A stretch of 64,000 nucleotides of DNA from assembly GCF_024679095.1 (NCBI RefSeq), contig NC_066516.1, forward strand, positions 22,236,035 through 22,300,034, read 5' to 3'. The first letter of the stretch is position 1. Every line of letters begins with the position of its first letter. A program made the position numbers and the translations under genes. The stretch comes from Eriocheir sinensis. Lineage: Eukaryota; Arthropoda; Malacostraca; Decapoda; Varunidae. Positions 50,583 through 64,000 of the stretch are shown piece after piece. The notes under the pieces are model-generated. The model was not told where the DNA came from, ran no database searches, and was given only the letters and a program-made list of their open reading frames with translations.

Positions 50583-51147
50583 ATCACAACTTTATTTTAA
50601 TTTACTTTATTTCCGCCGAGGAGACGTGCGTTCTTCCTCGGGTCCTGGCGGTCGGTTCTGATAGCGGAGCGGCATTGTGAAAATAATGAGAAACCAGCGA
50701 CGCATCTCCCTCCTCCCTCCTGACAGCTGCCCGTCCCTTGTGCAGCCGGCTGAGTGGTGGCTGCTGCTGTTCCCCCGTGAAAATGCGCGCCCACAAATCG
50801 CCGCGGCTTTGTGCTAATGGCTGCCCGAGTCAACACCAGCAGTAAACAGTGACCCAGGCAGACACGTGCATAAAATCCTCGGCCGACTGCATTAACGGAG
50901 ATTACTTGCTACAAATTGGGGGCCGCGTCCAGCATAAACAAAAGGGAGCATCGCCTTCCAAGCCCGTAAGTCTCTTTAACGGCAAGATTCTGTAATATTT
51001 ATACGGCAAGGATTCGTCAGAGAAGGAAAGATGTAACAGCAGCCCCCCCCCCTCTCTCTCTCTCTCTCTTTCTTGCAAACAACAACATATTTGCTTGCTG
51101 GAAATCACTACCTATGATCTCTAATAATTACATGTTTATGAATATAT

Positions 51148-51194
<47 letters not shown>

Positions 51195-51931
51195 TCAAAA
51201 GGAAAAAAAAACTGAGACGTAAAGTTGAACAAAAAAGTGTTCAGACAAGGAAAATAATCTATACTTGTTAAATACTGTAAACACCGATTTGCTTGCCATA
51301 TAACCATACAATATACGATGCTACAGACTGTCAGAAAGGTCGGCACCGTGGTGTGGATGGTTGTGTTTGCTCTCCGTGAAATAATTACTCGATCACACCA
51401 AAGTACTGGGCGGCACCATCGAGGAACACCTGATGTGCGTGCGAGTAATTGTCAAGTTATTCAACACTAACGTTGTAATCATCTACCGACCCCCGAGACA
51501 ATCAAACAACTGGATCGAACAAGCGCGTCGTACTTCGCGGTAAATGATCAAAAGAGCGAGTCACTGATAGTATACAAATAACCTTCCTCATAACAACCCG
51601 TCTGTGATTGTATGTCCCGAGGCGGCACATCAAGTGGTTATAATGTAGCTGTTAGAAGACCTGCATGAGCCAGTGTGCTATGCGTCAGCGCAGGGAAATC
51701 ATACATGTGCCGGATTGCATGACTTTGGTACAGCAGCAGCCGCTTCACCGAGACCAATTCATCACTACAATAACAAGGGGCAAGAAACCTCTACGATGAT
51801 AAACCACTGCGTGATGATACCAAAAGAAAGGTATAAGAAAATTATCATTGAATTTTGATTGAAACTTTCAGTATATAGGTCCACCTTTGTAAACCTCAAG
51901 GTGTTGGTAGAGATTTAGGGTCATAAAACTA
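50583..51931. other. Intergenic stretch, no gene seen
   Basis: Contains a C run with CT repeats at 51044-51069 and a (CA)n tract at 51151-51190. Short frames have no recognisable domain. Confidence 0.4.
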
Positions 51932-52110
51932 AACACTTCGTCGCCCATGTACACATATTTGACAAGGCTTTCGTAGGAGCAGTGGGCATTTCCAGTAGGA
52001 GTTTTATGACCCTGGTGGTAGTTTGGCCCTTCTTCTGTACCGTGAACCTAAAGAAACACTCATTAGAACCCAATTAATCCCTTTCTTTGACATTTAGAAA
52101 TACTGATGTG
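51932..52110 (-). mobile_element. MITE of the GTATTCTCA family, copy 7 (inverted)
   Basis: On the plus strand it reads cgtcgcccatgtacacatat, ttgacaaggctttcgtagga, then gtttggcccttcttctgtac and cgtgaacctaaagaaacac. It is the least eroded inverted copy. Confidence 0.65.
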
Positions 52111-52298
52111 AGAAGCAATAGTGTCTTATAATGCCGACCTTAGTTTCCCGACGTTCATCAAGCAAAGGAAATGGTGTTTAATGTGAGAAAAAAACATCAA
52201 AGCAGTTTCATCCCACGTTGTAAAAGAGGGTAAGAACTTTACGAGTCAACAATGACTTAATGATGAAATTCAGTGTACGCTTCCAGTGGGGATATACG

Positions 52299-52335
<37 letters not shown>

Positions 52336-52906
52336 ATCAGAAAATATCATATTCAAGCATTAATACCGGGTACGAATACAAAAATAATGTCGAGAGGATT
52401 GCACCATTTTTTTCCCTTTACCAGAGACGTGTAAGAGAGGCAATTTATCCTCCACTCTTGGCCGCTCAATACACTGGCCAACACGTCTTTCAGTCTCACA
52501 GCCGCTGAGCTTGTAATTCATTCCATGTCATCAACTTTAGATTGAAAGGCAGACCACCTATTATAGTCGGGTCATTAGAGTGAGTACGTGCGATCTGTAT
52601 TCGATGCATTTTAACGAGGTATAAGTAGTCTCTCTCGGTAGGGCAATATGATGGTGTGCACTTATTCAACACGAAACACAATCCTCACTTTATCATTTAT
52701 ATATTACATCGCTGGGTGTGTTCGTGTGTTTTGATCAATTTTTTTCTTAACTAATTGTGTTTTATTATAGAATTAAGTCAAGCTCGTGGTATTCTGTCTT
52801 TTGTTTTATTTATTTGATTTGATTTTATATTTTTTAAGGTGGATAAAATAATACATGCACAGTTTCTCGAGGATAACACGTGAAAATGTGTAAACACTTA
52901 TTCACA

Positions 52907-52957
<51 letters not shown>

Positions 52958-55122
52958 GCCCTAAGCCAGGGTGTGCCCTAATAAGGAGGCTGTGTGATTC
53001 ACCTGTGCTGCCCTCCCCGACGTGGCAGGTAACCCCTCGACTGACTCACTCACTCCACGCTTTTTGCCAGCCCCCCGCCGGGTGCAGCGCCTTGCCTCGC
53101 TCCTTTCTACACCCCGCCTCTCCTCGTCCCACCAGCGCTTTTCCTAATCAAGGGCAAAGCACGAGGAGAAATTTGGTAAGGAAGGAAGGTGCAGGGGGGG
53201 AGAAGGAAAATAAAAGGTATATGGGAAAAGTTACATGGTGTTGGTTCCACTTCTCCTCATACGGCTCTATTTCTTGAACGTGGTATCATTTCTTCTCTTC
53301 CTTTCTCTTCCCATCATTTCCTTTGCTGTAACGTGTCTCCTCCCCCTTTTGAACGTCTGCGCCCTCTTCTCTTTCCTTTTCTTTTCTTTTCTCTTTCTCT
53401 TTCCTACTCTTTTCTTCTCTCTTCCTCCTACCCCATCTCCTGAACCCGCCGCACTCTTTTCTCTTCCTTTCTCTTCTCATTTATGTCTCCACTTCTTTCT
53501 ACCCCTCCTCCTGTAAACTGCCCTCCCTTCTCTTACTTTCTTCTCCCCTTTCTTCATTCTCTTTCCTTCGCCTCCCTTCCTTTCTTTTTTCACCATCTCC
53601 CTTTTCCTGCCGCGCCCCACTCTCTTGCTTCCTCTCCATTGCCCCCTCGTCGCTGCCTCCTCGGGTCTCATTTCAAGACTCTCCAGTGGGTCTTAAAACT
53701 GCTTTTCCGGCTACGAGGTTCATCCAATTATAGACATTTCTTGCATATTTCTCGTCTTATTTTCTTGTTCCTATGCCATTCTCCTCTCCCACTGCTTCTC
53801 CGATCTGGTTTCGGTTATCTCCTCCACCTGGTTATTACCGCCCGATTCCCCTTCTCCTCACCAGATGCACAACCTTATACCTGGATGATTTCAGAATTCA
53901 AGGCAGCAACCGAGGCCTTGCAGACCTAGTATGGTACTGAGCCGAGGCCGCGGTCTTTTGTCACGGCGCCTCCTATACCGCTCCAGATTTACTCCTCGTG
54001 CTCGCTGCACAGCAACTGGGAAAAAATATTATTGAAGGTCGGCTTTTGACAGGGCTCAAAATATTTCCTTTAGGAATGATAGATACAGATTTCAATGCAT
54101 GTTTGCCTCTGGGAGACCTCCTTGTAAATACAGCAGTAAATACTTTCTTAGTTACGATCATTTATTTCCCTATTGTATATTTTTTTTTTTGTTAAACTGT
54201 GAGGTGTCAAGAAGTAAAAGATGATGTCGGGAGTTGGGGGCAGAGCGCGGAGGGGATGGATGGGGAGCAAGGGGGCGGCGCGCCTAACCGTCTGGTGGCC
54301 CCACCCGTCGGGAGAGCGGCGCGGCGTACACCACAGGGGACCACGATGGGTCAGTGGGCGTGGCCAGACAGGCGTGGGGGGCGCGGCGCCTAACCCAGCC
54401 GTCTCCTGCCTTCGTATTACTGTCTCCTCGCTCCTCATTATGCTACACTATGTTCCACTATTAACGCTGTCAACACTTATTATTATTTAATGCTATTAAC
54501 ATTATTATTTCTCCTATTATTGGACTGGTTGAGAGTGGTGTATTTGAGTTTTTATGTTATTCTAAAAGATATTTTTCTCTTATAATTAACGGGAAAGAAA
54601 GACTCTTGGAACATGTAAAAGTGTCTAGGCAAAGCTTCGGCAGAATGGAAAGTAGAAAAGTCCAACAAAAGTTTCAATTTTGACGGAAACTCTGGTGTTC
54701 CTTTTTTGGATATGCCACGGGGGAAGAGGGGAGGTAGGGGAGAGTGAAATGAAGTTTACAAAAAGCGGTATCGTCTGCTTCAGGATTTCCCCCTCTCAAC
54801 GGCATGACCAAGGAATATAAATGCGAAACTCCTAATAATAAGTTTAAAAAAAGTTTATTAAAAGCGGCATCATCTTCTACAGGTTTCCCTACTATCAGAA
54901 CAAGGAAGCTACATGCGAAACACAAATGATACAGGGGAAATCAGCCTCACTATCAGGTGTCAGCGGACCTATCACTCTTCCGGCGCCTCGTGTACGCCAC
55001 CACCCCGGCGCCCGGCTCTCGACGCCACGCCCTACTACATAGACAGCGACCCGCGACCCTTTAGGCTGAGTACATATCTTCTCTCCTGAGGCGGGGCAAC
55101 GGATGACTCACTACTGCTGCCA

Positions 55123-55191
<69 letters not shown>

Positions 55192-55243
55192 GCCTACACC
55201 TGCTCGTTTCTTGCCCGTCAGGTTTCACGGGCGGGGCAAGATA

Positions 55244-55319
<76 letters not shown>

Positions 55320-55439
55320 ATGGACGAAAATGGCCAAGGCGTCTCGATTCTCGTTGTCACTCTAACCGATGATAAATGACGAGGCAAGACTAAAGGAAAA
55401 AAAAAGCCTGACTCGTCCCGGAATAGTGTTTGTGTTTGT

Positions 55440-55528
<89 letters not shown>

Positions 55529-55633
55529 CTTCGAAATCATTAGCCAACAATAAGGACCACTCATTTTCTTTGTATTAGATAAGCCATCATTAGTATTTTC
55601 TTATATTCGAAGGAAACTGAAGGCGGTGGAGTT

Positions 55634-55718
<85 letters not shown>

Positions 55719-55812
55719 TAATTATATGTACAGACTATAAGAAATATAACTCCAGTGTAATCCAACATAATACCTGCAATTACGACGAGTGTGTCTATTA
55801 CGCTTGAGAACG

Positions 55813-55851
<39 letters not shown>

Positions 55852-56173
55852 ACGCAAGCCATTACAATTACAAGCAGCGCCATGAGGACCGCGCCCTTGC
55901 CCAGCACCAGAACGCCGGCCACGAGTACTCGGTGGAATTAGCTGGCACCGACCCATGAGTGCCAGATCCCCCCACCCCTCCCCACCCCCCTTGCCGTCAC
56001 CCTTGCTCCTCCGCTACCCCACCCCCCTGCTCACTGGCGGTCCCTTGTCGCTGCCCCCTCCTGTGTCCCCCCCCCCCCTCCCATCGACTCCCCACCGCCT
56101 AAGTACTACCAGCAATGTCGTTTTTTAAGCTCCCTGGTCTATTTAAGGTGCATGCCAGGGGTGATTTTTTTTT

Positions 56174-56223
<50 letters not shown>

Positions 56224-56329
56224 GCCACTTTTCACGTCACCAGTGTCAAGGGAGTCATGTTATTGTAGTTTGTTGTCCCATGAAGGAAAACAAAATATAT
56301 AAGAAGTAGTAGTGTTTGCTAATGCAGAT

Positions 56330-56414
<85 letters not shown>

Positions 56415-56529
56415 GATCGATCACGAAACGCTGTACTTGTGAACCTCTATGTCACTGACCCTTCCAGAAATAGAGAAGTGTTCTTACCCACCCAATACGA
56501 CTACTTCTGTTCCTACTCTACTACTACTT

Positions 56530-56569
<40 letters not shown>

Positions 56570-56681
56570 TTCTATTACTACCATCACCAGCACCACCTCC
56601 ATCACCATGACTAGGCCTACTATAAAAACATCGTAAATAATAATAAAGGCAATAGCAAGGAATAATAACAGTAGCCACGAC

Positions 56682-56755
<74 letters not shown>

Positions 56756-57130
56756 GACAATCAAACAAACAGATAAAAAAATAAAAGAAGAAACGAACCG
56801 CGCGACTGACGTTAAATATAGCTTTCTTTCCTGACCCCCTTTCGCTTTCCGCTTCGTCAGACTGAAATTAGGTAGAGCAGAGGGGCGGAAGGGATAGGAC
56901 GGAGGGAACTAGGCTACGTGGGGGTGGGGGGGGGGGGCTACTGTCTGGAGGGGCCACTGCTACTCCTATTACTACACTACCTGCTGGGAGGGGGGAGGGA
57001 GGGGGGAGGGCTGTATACCTACCTGCCTGCTGAGTCCTGTGATGGATATTAGCAGCGGCGGTTCAGGTAAATGAGGGGTCGGGATGATGATGGTGATGAT
57101 GATGATGATGACGGATGTGGGTGCCTTGAT
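52111..57130. other. Intergenic stretch dominated by simple repeats
   Basis: Tracts include CA 52299-52334, GT 52910-52957, a polypyrimidine zone 53285-53660, CT 55122-55189, GT 55244-55316 and 55439-55527, GA 55637-55714, CT 55817-55850, 56176-56222 and 56330-56396, (CTA)n 56513-56580 and (AAT)n 56682-56751. No frame outside the repeats shows a recognisable domain. Confidence 0.6.
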
Positions 57131-57159
57131 CATAGGAGGTCAGAACTGCGGGGAATAGG

Positions 57160-58330
57160 ACGGAGGATAAGGCAGAAAGGAAGTCGCTGCAAGGTTGAAT
57201 ATTGTTTCCTCTTTCTGTTTTGACCTGACCGCTTTATGTGAATAGGGTGACGGCAGAGTGGAAAAAAAAAATGTCTTCATTATATACGGAGAAAAAAAAA
57301 AGGCAAAAAGGAAGGAGGTACAAGGCTGGATAGTATTTCCTCTCTGCCCTGACCGCATAACATGAATATGGTGACGGCAGAGTGGATATGAAAAGAAAAA
57401 AAACAACATGTCTTCATTATTGGTGATGGTACGGAGAAATTAAGGAAAAAAAGCTAAAAAAATAAAACCGCGGTGAAAAGATGAAGATTGTTTCCCCCTA
57501 ACCGTATGACGTGTATACGGTGACGGTATGAGTGCAAAGAACAAAAAAACACGTCTTCGTTATTGGTGTTTGCACGAAGGAAAAAAAAAAAAGGAAAAAG
57601 GGGCAGAAGAGACGGCGGTACGACGCTGTCTACCGTGACCGCGTTACGCGTACGGTGACGGTATGAGAGGAAAGGAAAAAAAAACAAAAAACGTCTTCAT
57701 AATTGGTGATTGTACGAAGAAAAAAAAAGGAAAATAGCAGAAAGGAGGGCGGAGCGACGCTGAATATTATTTCTATCCCTGCGGCCTGCTGTGATCCCAT
57801 TGCGTGTAGGGTGACGGTAGAATGGGAAGAGAAAATAAAGAAAACACAGATGTCGTCTTTAATGGTGATTGTACGGAGAAATAAAACATAATATAACATA
57901 AGGGCGGGGTTAAGCCGATTACTGTGTCCGATTTGTGCCGATTTCCTGCTTCTGCCTTGATCGCATTGTACGGTGACAGTAGAATGAAAGGAAAAAACAG
58001 GTAGGCAATACTATCAAATAACACAAGAATACAACAACAAAAGCTAAGAAAAACGGTGATGCTAAGCTGAATAGTGTGTTCTGGTTGTACCCTGACCGTA
58101 TTAGAGGAAAGGTGAGGTAGGAAAAAAACCGAGAAATTCATTACAAGCGATACACTGACACCGAGAAGGAGCGACGCCATGAATCATAAAAACACGTGAA
58201 TAATTAAAAGAAGCGACGCGGAATGAATAGTATCCTGCCTCAGCCCTTATTGCATTACACGCGGTCACGACACCAGAATGAAAGGGGGAGGAGACAAAAA
58301 CAAGTGCCTTCATTACTGGCGGCAATACAA
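57160..58330. repeat. Degenerate minisatellite array, about eight units of 125-160 bp
   Basis: Each unit carries, in order, an A-rich run, gcagaaaggagg-type text, ttgaatattgtttcc, a ctgaccgcat-type block, ggtgacggcagagtgg, and atgtcttcattattggtgat. The ggtgac(g/a)g anchor appears near 57246, 57370, 57519, 57653, 57809 and 57972, with weaker ones near 58110 and 58264. Units differ by substitutions and A-run length, so the array is old. Confidence 0.75.

Positions 58331-61310
<2,980 letters not shown>

Positions 61311-61383
<73 letters not shown>
61311..61383. repeat. (TA)n microsatellite
   Basis: A pure tract that directly abuts copy 3 of the dispersed 'GCGGGCTTTTTT' repeat. Confidence 0.97.
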
Positions 61384-61387
<4 letters not shown>

Positions 61388-61397
61388 TTTTTTTTTT

Positions 61398-61475
61398 ACA
61401 AGAAAGGAGACAGCTCAAGGGCACACAAAAAAAGAAAACAATAATAAAAAAAAGCCCGCTACTCGCTGCTCCCAA
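61398..61475 (-). repeat. Dispersed 'GCGGGCTTTTTT' repeat, copy 3 (inverted)
   Basis: On the plus strand: acaagaaaggagacagctca, agggcacac, an A-rich run, then aaagcccgctactcgctgct. It is the reverse complement of copies 1 and 2. Confidence 0.6.
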
Positions 61476-61499
61476 AAAAGAATCAAAAGAGGTGGCCGC

Positions 61500-61695
61500 C
61501 GATATCTTTGAAAATTTTAAAGTTGACCGGCGGTGGTCGGCTGCGTCTACGGTCCTCAGGGTCGACCGGCGGTCGACCGGCGGTCTGTCGCCGACAATCC
61601 CCGATCTTACAGCCGGTCGACCGGCGACCGGCTTATCGGGAGTCATCGGGGACGGTCGCGACCGGGACCGGGAATGTGTGAGAGCCCCTTAAGTC
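61500..61695. mobile_element. Possible DNA-transposon end with GGTCGACCGGC repeats
   Basis: GC-rich DNA packed with ggtcgaccggc and gaccggcg words ends in gtgtgagagccccttaag. Complemented, that end reads cttaaggggctctcacac, similar to the cttaaggggctattaca end of the MITE at 32260-32512. The other end was not found. Confidence 0.35.
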
Positions 61696-61789
61696 ACGGA
61701 GTATAAGTTGATTTGGTAGTCATTAAAGGGATATGCCGTGATTTTGCTAAGGCATTTTTTTTTCAACAAAGGCGTCAGTTACTAAAGGG

Positions 61790-62000
61790 CTTCATGACAC
61801 TATTTGCGAGTGTCCATGCCTCACAACCATTAAGTGAGCTAGGAAGCACAAGCCACTTGAAAATCTGAATCTTAGCCCTATTGCACAGGTATCGACAACG
61901 CCATAGTATGTGTGCTGATTGCTGAGCGAGTCCGTAACACCAAAGGCCAAGACCTCCTGACGAGACCCGCCGGTGTTCTGCAGCAAGCCATCAAGGCATG
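61790..62000 (-). pseudogene. LINE reverse-transcriptase fragment
   Basis: On the minus strand, with frame changes, the pieces SRQEVLAFGVTDSL, then AKIQIFKWLVLPSSLNGCEAWTL are visible. They match the block before the 'LLYGCETWTL' motif that ends many non-LTR reverse-transcriptase domains. Frameshifts join the two pieces, so it is dead. A related CRRAKTKVRVF peptide on the same strand near 62080 may be a second, more diverged scrap. Confidence 0.65.
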
Positions 62001-62665
62001 TTGAAATTTTTAAGATCTCGATGCCCTCGCCGGACGGATGAAGAGACTACTGTTTCATCCAGTAAGCCTCTGAACACCCGTACCTTGGTCTTGGCCCGGC
62101 GGCATCGCCTACTCCCTCGAGAGCCATCACAAATAACTTCCATTATCTCTACAACGATTATATACTGCACCATCAGCTAAAATATGGCTATAGTGACCTT
62201 GGTATTGCTAACAGAGGCTACGCAATGACTTTGACCCCCAACTCTGCCTAAAAGGTGACCCGGTCCATGCAAGTGACGGGGTAAGGACACAGCCCAGCAT
62301 GCCGCACAGTGAGTAAGCCCCTCATTACCCCCCTCCCCCCTCATACACTTCACAGCATTTCTCAGTATCAGAGTACAGGGCGGTCAATTGGCCAATAATC
62401 CTTGCAAGAATGCCACAGGAGATCCCAGAGCGCCTCGAGATGCACTGAAAGCCTTATTGAGATGGACACAAGTTTCAAGCATCGCGCGCGTCTGTTGGAA
62501 CCCCGTCGGCGCTACACCAGTACGCGCACTGAAAAGATCTCACAGTTGTCGACTTACCAGGTGTAAATCATGACTGCTCCAGCCTCTGCGAGTCCGCATG
62601 ATGGGCGAATGGATCAACATTTTGCCTGGCACGCTGGGAGGCGATGATGAACCTTGCTGAGCGTG

Positions 62666-62668
<3 letters not shown>

Positions 62669-62700
<32 letters not shown>

Positions 62701-62722
62701 ATCTCTAACAATAGAGATCAGT

Positions 62723-62755
<33 letters not shown>

Positions 62756-62813
62756 ATCTCTAACAATAGAGATCAGTGACACACACACACACACACACAG
62801 ACACACACACACG
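62669..62813. repeat. Compound repeat: (CA)n alternating with a perfect hairpin
   Basis: Two identical 28-base hairpins (62696-62723 and 62751-62778; stem cactgatctct / agagatcagtg, loop aacaat) alternate with (CA)n tracts, giving a 55-base period. The stem begins with the CA register and ends in TG, so the CA tracts are continuous with the hairpin stem. Confidence 0.9.
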
Positions 62814-63100
62814 TTAGTTCATTCTAGCAGTTCCTTCCCTTCGAGGGTGAATATTTAATTTATTCCAACTTCCAACACATTCACGATAGTTGAGCTATAT
62901 TTGCAGATTTTTTTCGATGAAAAGTGAATGTCTCTCCTACCGTCGCACCGTTTCACCGACGTGAGAATAAATATTCCTTTCTCTTATTCATTTGATTAAC
63001 CTAAAAATTGAATAAGCATTATTTTTTTTATTTTTGAATTTATATACCTTACTGAATTGTTACTTTCAAACGTCCATGCAAATCGGATATTTTGAGGTCA
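62814..63100. other. Intergenic stretch, nothing recognised
   Basis: AT-rich DNA leading into the GC-rich region at 63100. No frame or repeat of note. Confidence 0.4.
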
Positions 63101-63190
63101 GGCCGAGGCGGGTGTAGTATGACGTCACGGCGGGAGTAGCAGCGGTGCCAGCACGGGGACGTGTCTGCGCTACCTTTTCATTCATACAAG
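63085..63190 (+). promoter_or_regulatory. GC-rich block with a CRE palindrome; candidate promoter
   Basis: The full consensus cAMP-response element tgacgtca lies at 63120-63127 within a GC- and CpG-rich block flanked by AT-rich DNA. CREs are typically close to transcription starts. An AAG/GTGTAG-type donor lies at about 63190. Direction (plus) is inferred only from the possible exon at the window's right end. Confidence 0.35.
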
Positions 63191-63884
63191 GTGTAGCGGT
63201 GGTTTGTTTAGTTTGTTGTAATGTGAAATACTGAGTTAACAAATACTGTAATGCAGTAGAGTTCTTCCAAGTAGAAGCTTTCCATTCATAAAGTGTATGA
63301 GCAGTTTGATTTCATAGCAACACTTAAGGATGCTGAAAGATGTTGTTCAAGGAGGCTATTGGTGTTTCTGGTGAATTGAACGGCATTTATATATTCTCCG
63401 CATTCAAATTTGATAATTTATGAAAATATAATCTTTAAGATAATCTAAAGTTATCTTCTTTGCATGAAAATATATGGTAGGTATACCAATTTTATGCTAA
63501 GTTACTGCTTCTTGTGGAAACAAACTTATAGTGATCATAATTTAAAATTGTATGTTTTCAGTTAACATAAAAGGTTTTAACCTTTTTGTAATATAGGCAC
63601 GTTGGCATATAGAGTGAAAATGACAACCATTTGAGGGAATGCAAAACTATGAGAGTGCCTGACAACGGTGAGCGGGGCCGCGGTGTGTAGCGCAGCGTCT
63701 GGCGGACCACGGAGGGCCGCACACTACTGCAGGGACGGGCTTCAAGGGCCATGTAGCGGGGCCCCACGAGCCATTCAGGTGCAGGAAACATACAGGTTGG
63801 TGCACTCAGTGTTGTGTGTTGTTTGTAGCCATTATACATTGTAATTACCCAACAAAAATAGTGGTAACGTTTGACTTTGCCAGG

Positions 63885-64000
63885 AATTCCTCGTCCCTGT
63901 CACCGTCACTTTCGGGGCTCGGTGGCCCTGAGGTGCCCCGCGGGGCCAGGCTTGAATCTGAGCACTCACAGAGCCTTGCCACTGATGCTGAGCCAGCCTG
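63885..64000 (+). CDS. Possible coding exon running off the window
   Basis: After an acceptor-like tttgccag, two of three frames stay open to the window end. One reads Ser/Pro-rich text (NSSSLSPSLSGLGG, then PRGARLESEHSQ). A small upstream frame starting at 63649 could splice from gacaacg/gtgagc into the other open frame. There is no recognised domain. The words ggctcggtggcc and ggcttgaatctgagc resemble a tRNA-type A box and B box, so this may be a third SINE instead. Confidence 0.2.

Noticed and set aside
57160..58330. CRISPR-like array
   Set aside because: Units are long, degenerate and lack invariant short repeats with unique spacers, and the DNA is eukaryotic.

Overview
This is eukaryotic nuclear DNA with spliced genes, long introns, very many long dinucleotide repeats and a dense layer of nested transposable elements. 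The three protein-coding genes are animal genes. The repeat style (long GA, TA and CA arrays; hAT, Tigger and TTAA-type miniature elements; tRNA-derived SINEs; a LINE of the endonuclease/reverse transcriptase type) best fits a crustacean, probably a decapod. The taxon is an inference; no rRNA, mitochondrial or other marker gene is present. Nothing prokaryotic or viral was recognised.

Layout. (1) 1-2619, plus strand: the last five coding exons of BBS4, the TPR subunit of the ciliary BBSome. (2) 2722-11160: a repeat zone holding a Tigger-like TA element, a tRNA-derived SINE, a second TIR element with a SINE inside it, a dead LINE broken by a TTAA-type miniature element, a small TIR element and a candidate solo LTR. 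(3) 18512-24198, minus strand: a complete four-exon procollagen galactosyltransferase (COLGALT/GT25) ending in KDEL. Its third intron carries a 1.1-kb hAT-like element with internal inverted repeats. (4) 25292-27000: a SINE-like repeat split by a 1.5-kb hAT-like fold-back element with a perfect 8-bp target duplication. (5) 30063-47837, minus strand: a complete eleven-exon tubulin glycylase of the TTLL3/TTLL8 type, about 1293 residues, with simple repeats pressed against several splice sites. (6) 47850-64000: no convincing gene. It holds microsatellites, a 1.2-kb degenerate tandem array, a second SINE, a second LINE fragment, a hairpin-plus-CA tandem repeat and, at the right edge, a CpG-rich stretch with a CRE palindrome that may be the promoter of a gene starting beyond the window.

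Functionally, BBS4 and TTLL3 are both cilium/axoneme proteins, while COLGALT acts in the endoplasmic reticulum on collagens. The three are separate transcription units, and nothing in the sequence shows co-regulation. The most unusual features are the nested TE architectures (hAT fold-back inside a SINE, miniature element inside a LINE, SINE inside a TIR element), the hairpin/CA compound repeat near 62.7 kb, and the repeat tracts touching TTLL3 splice sites. No wholly new functional system could be supported from the sequence alone.
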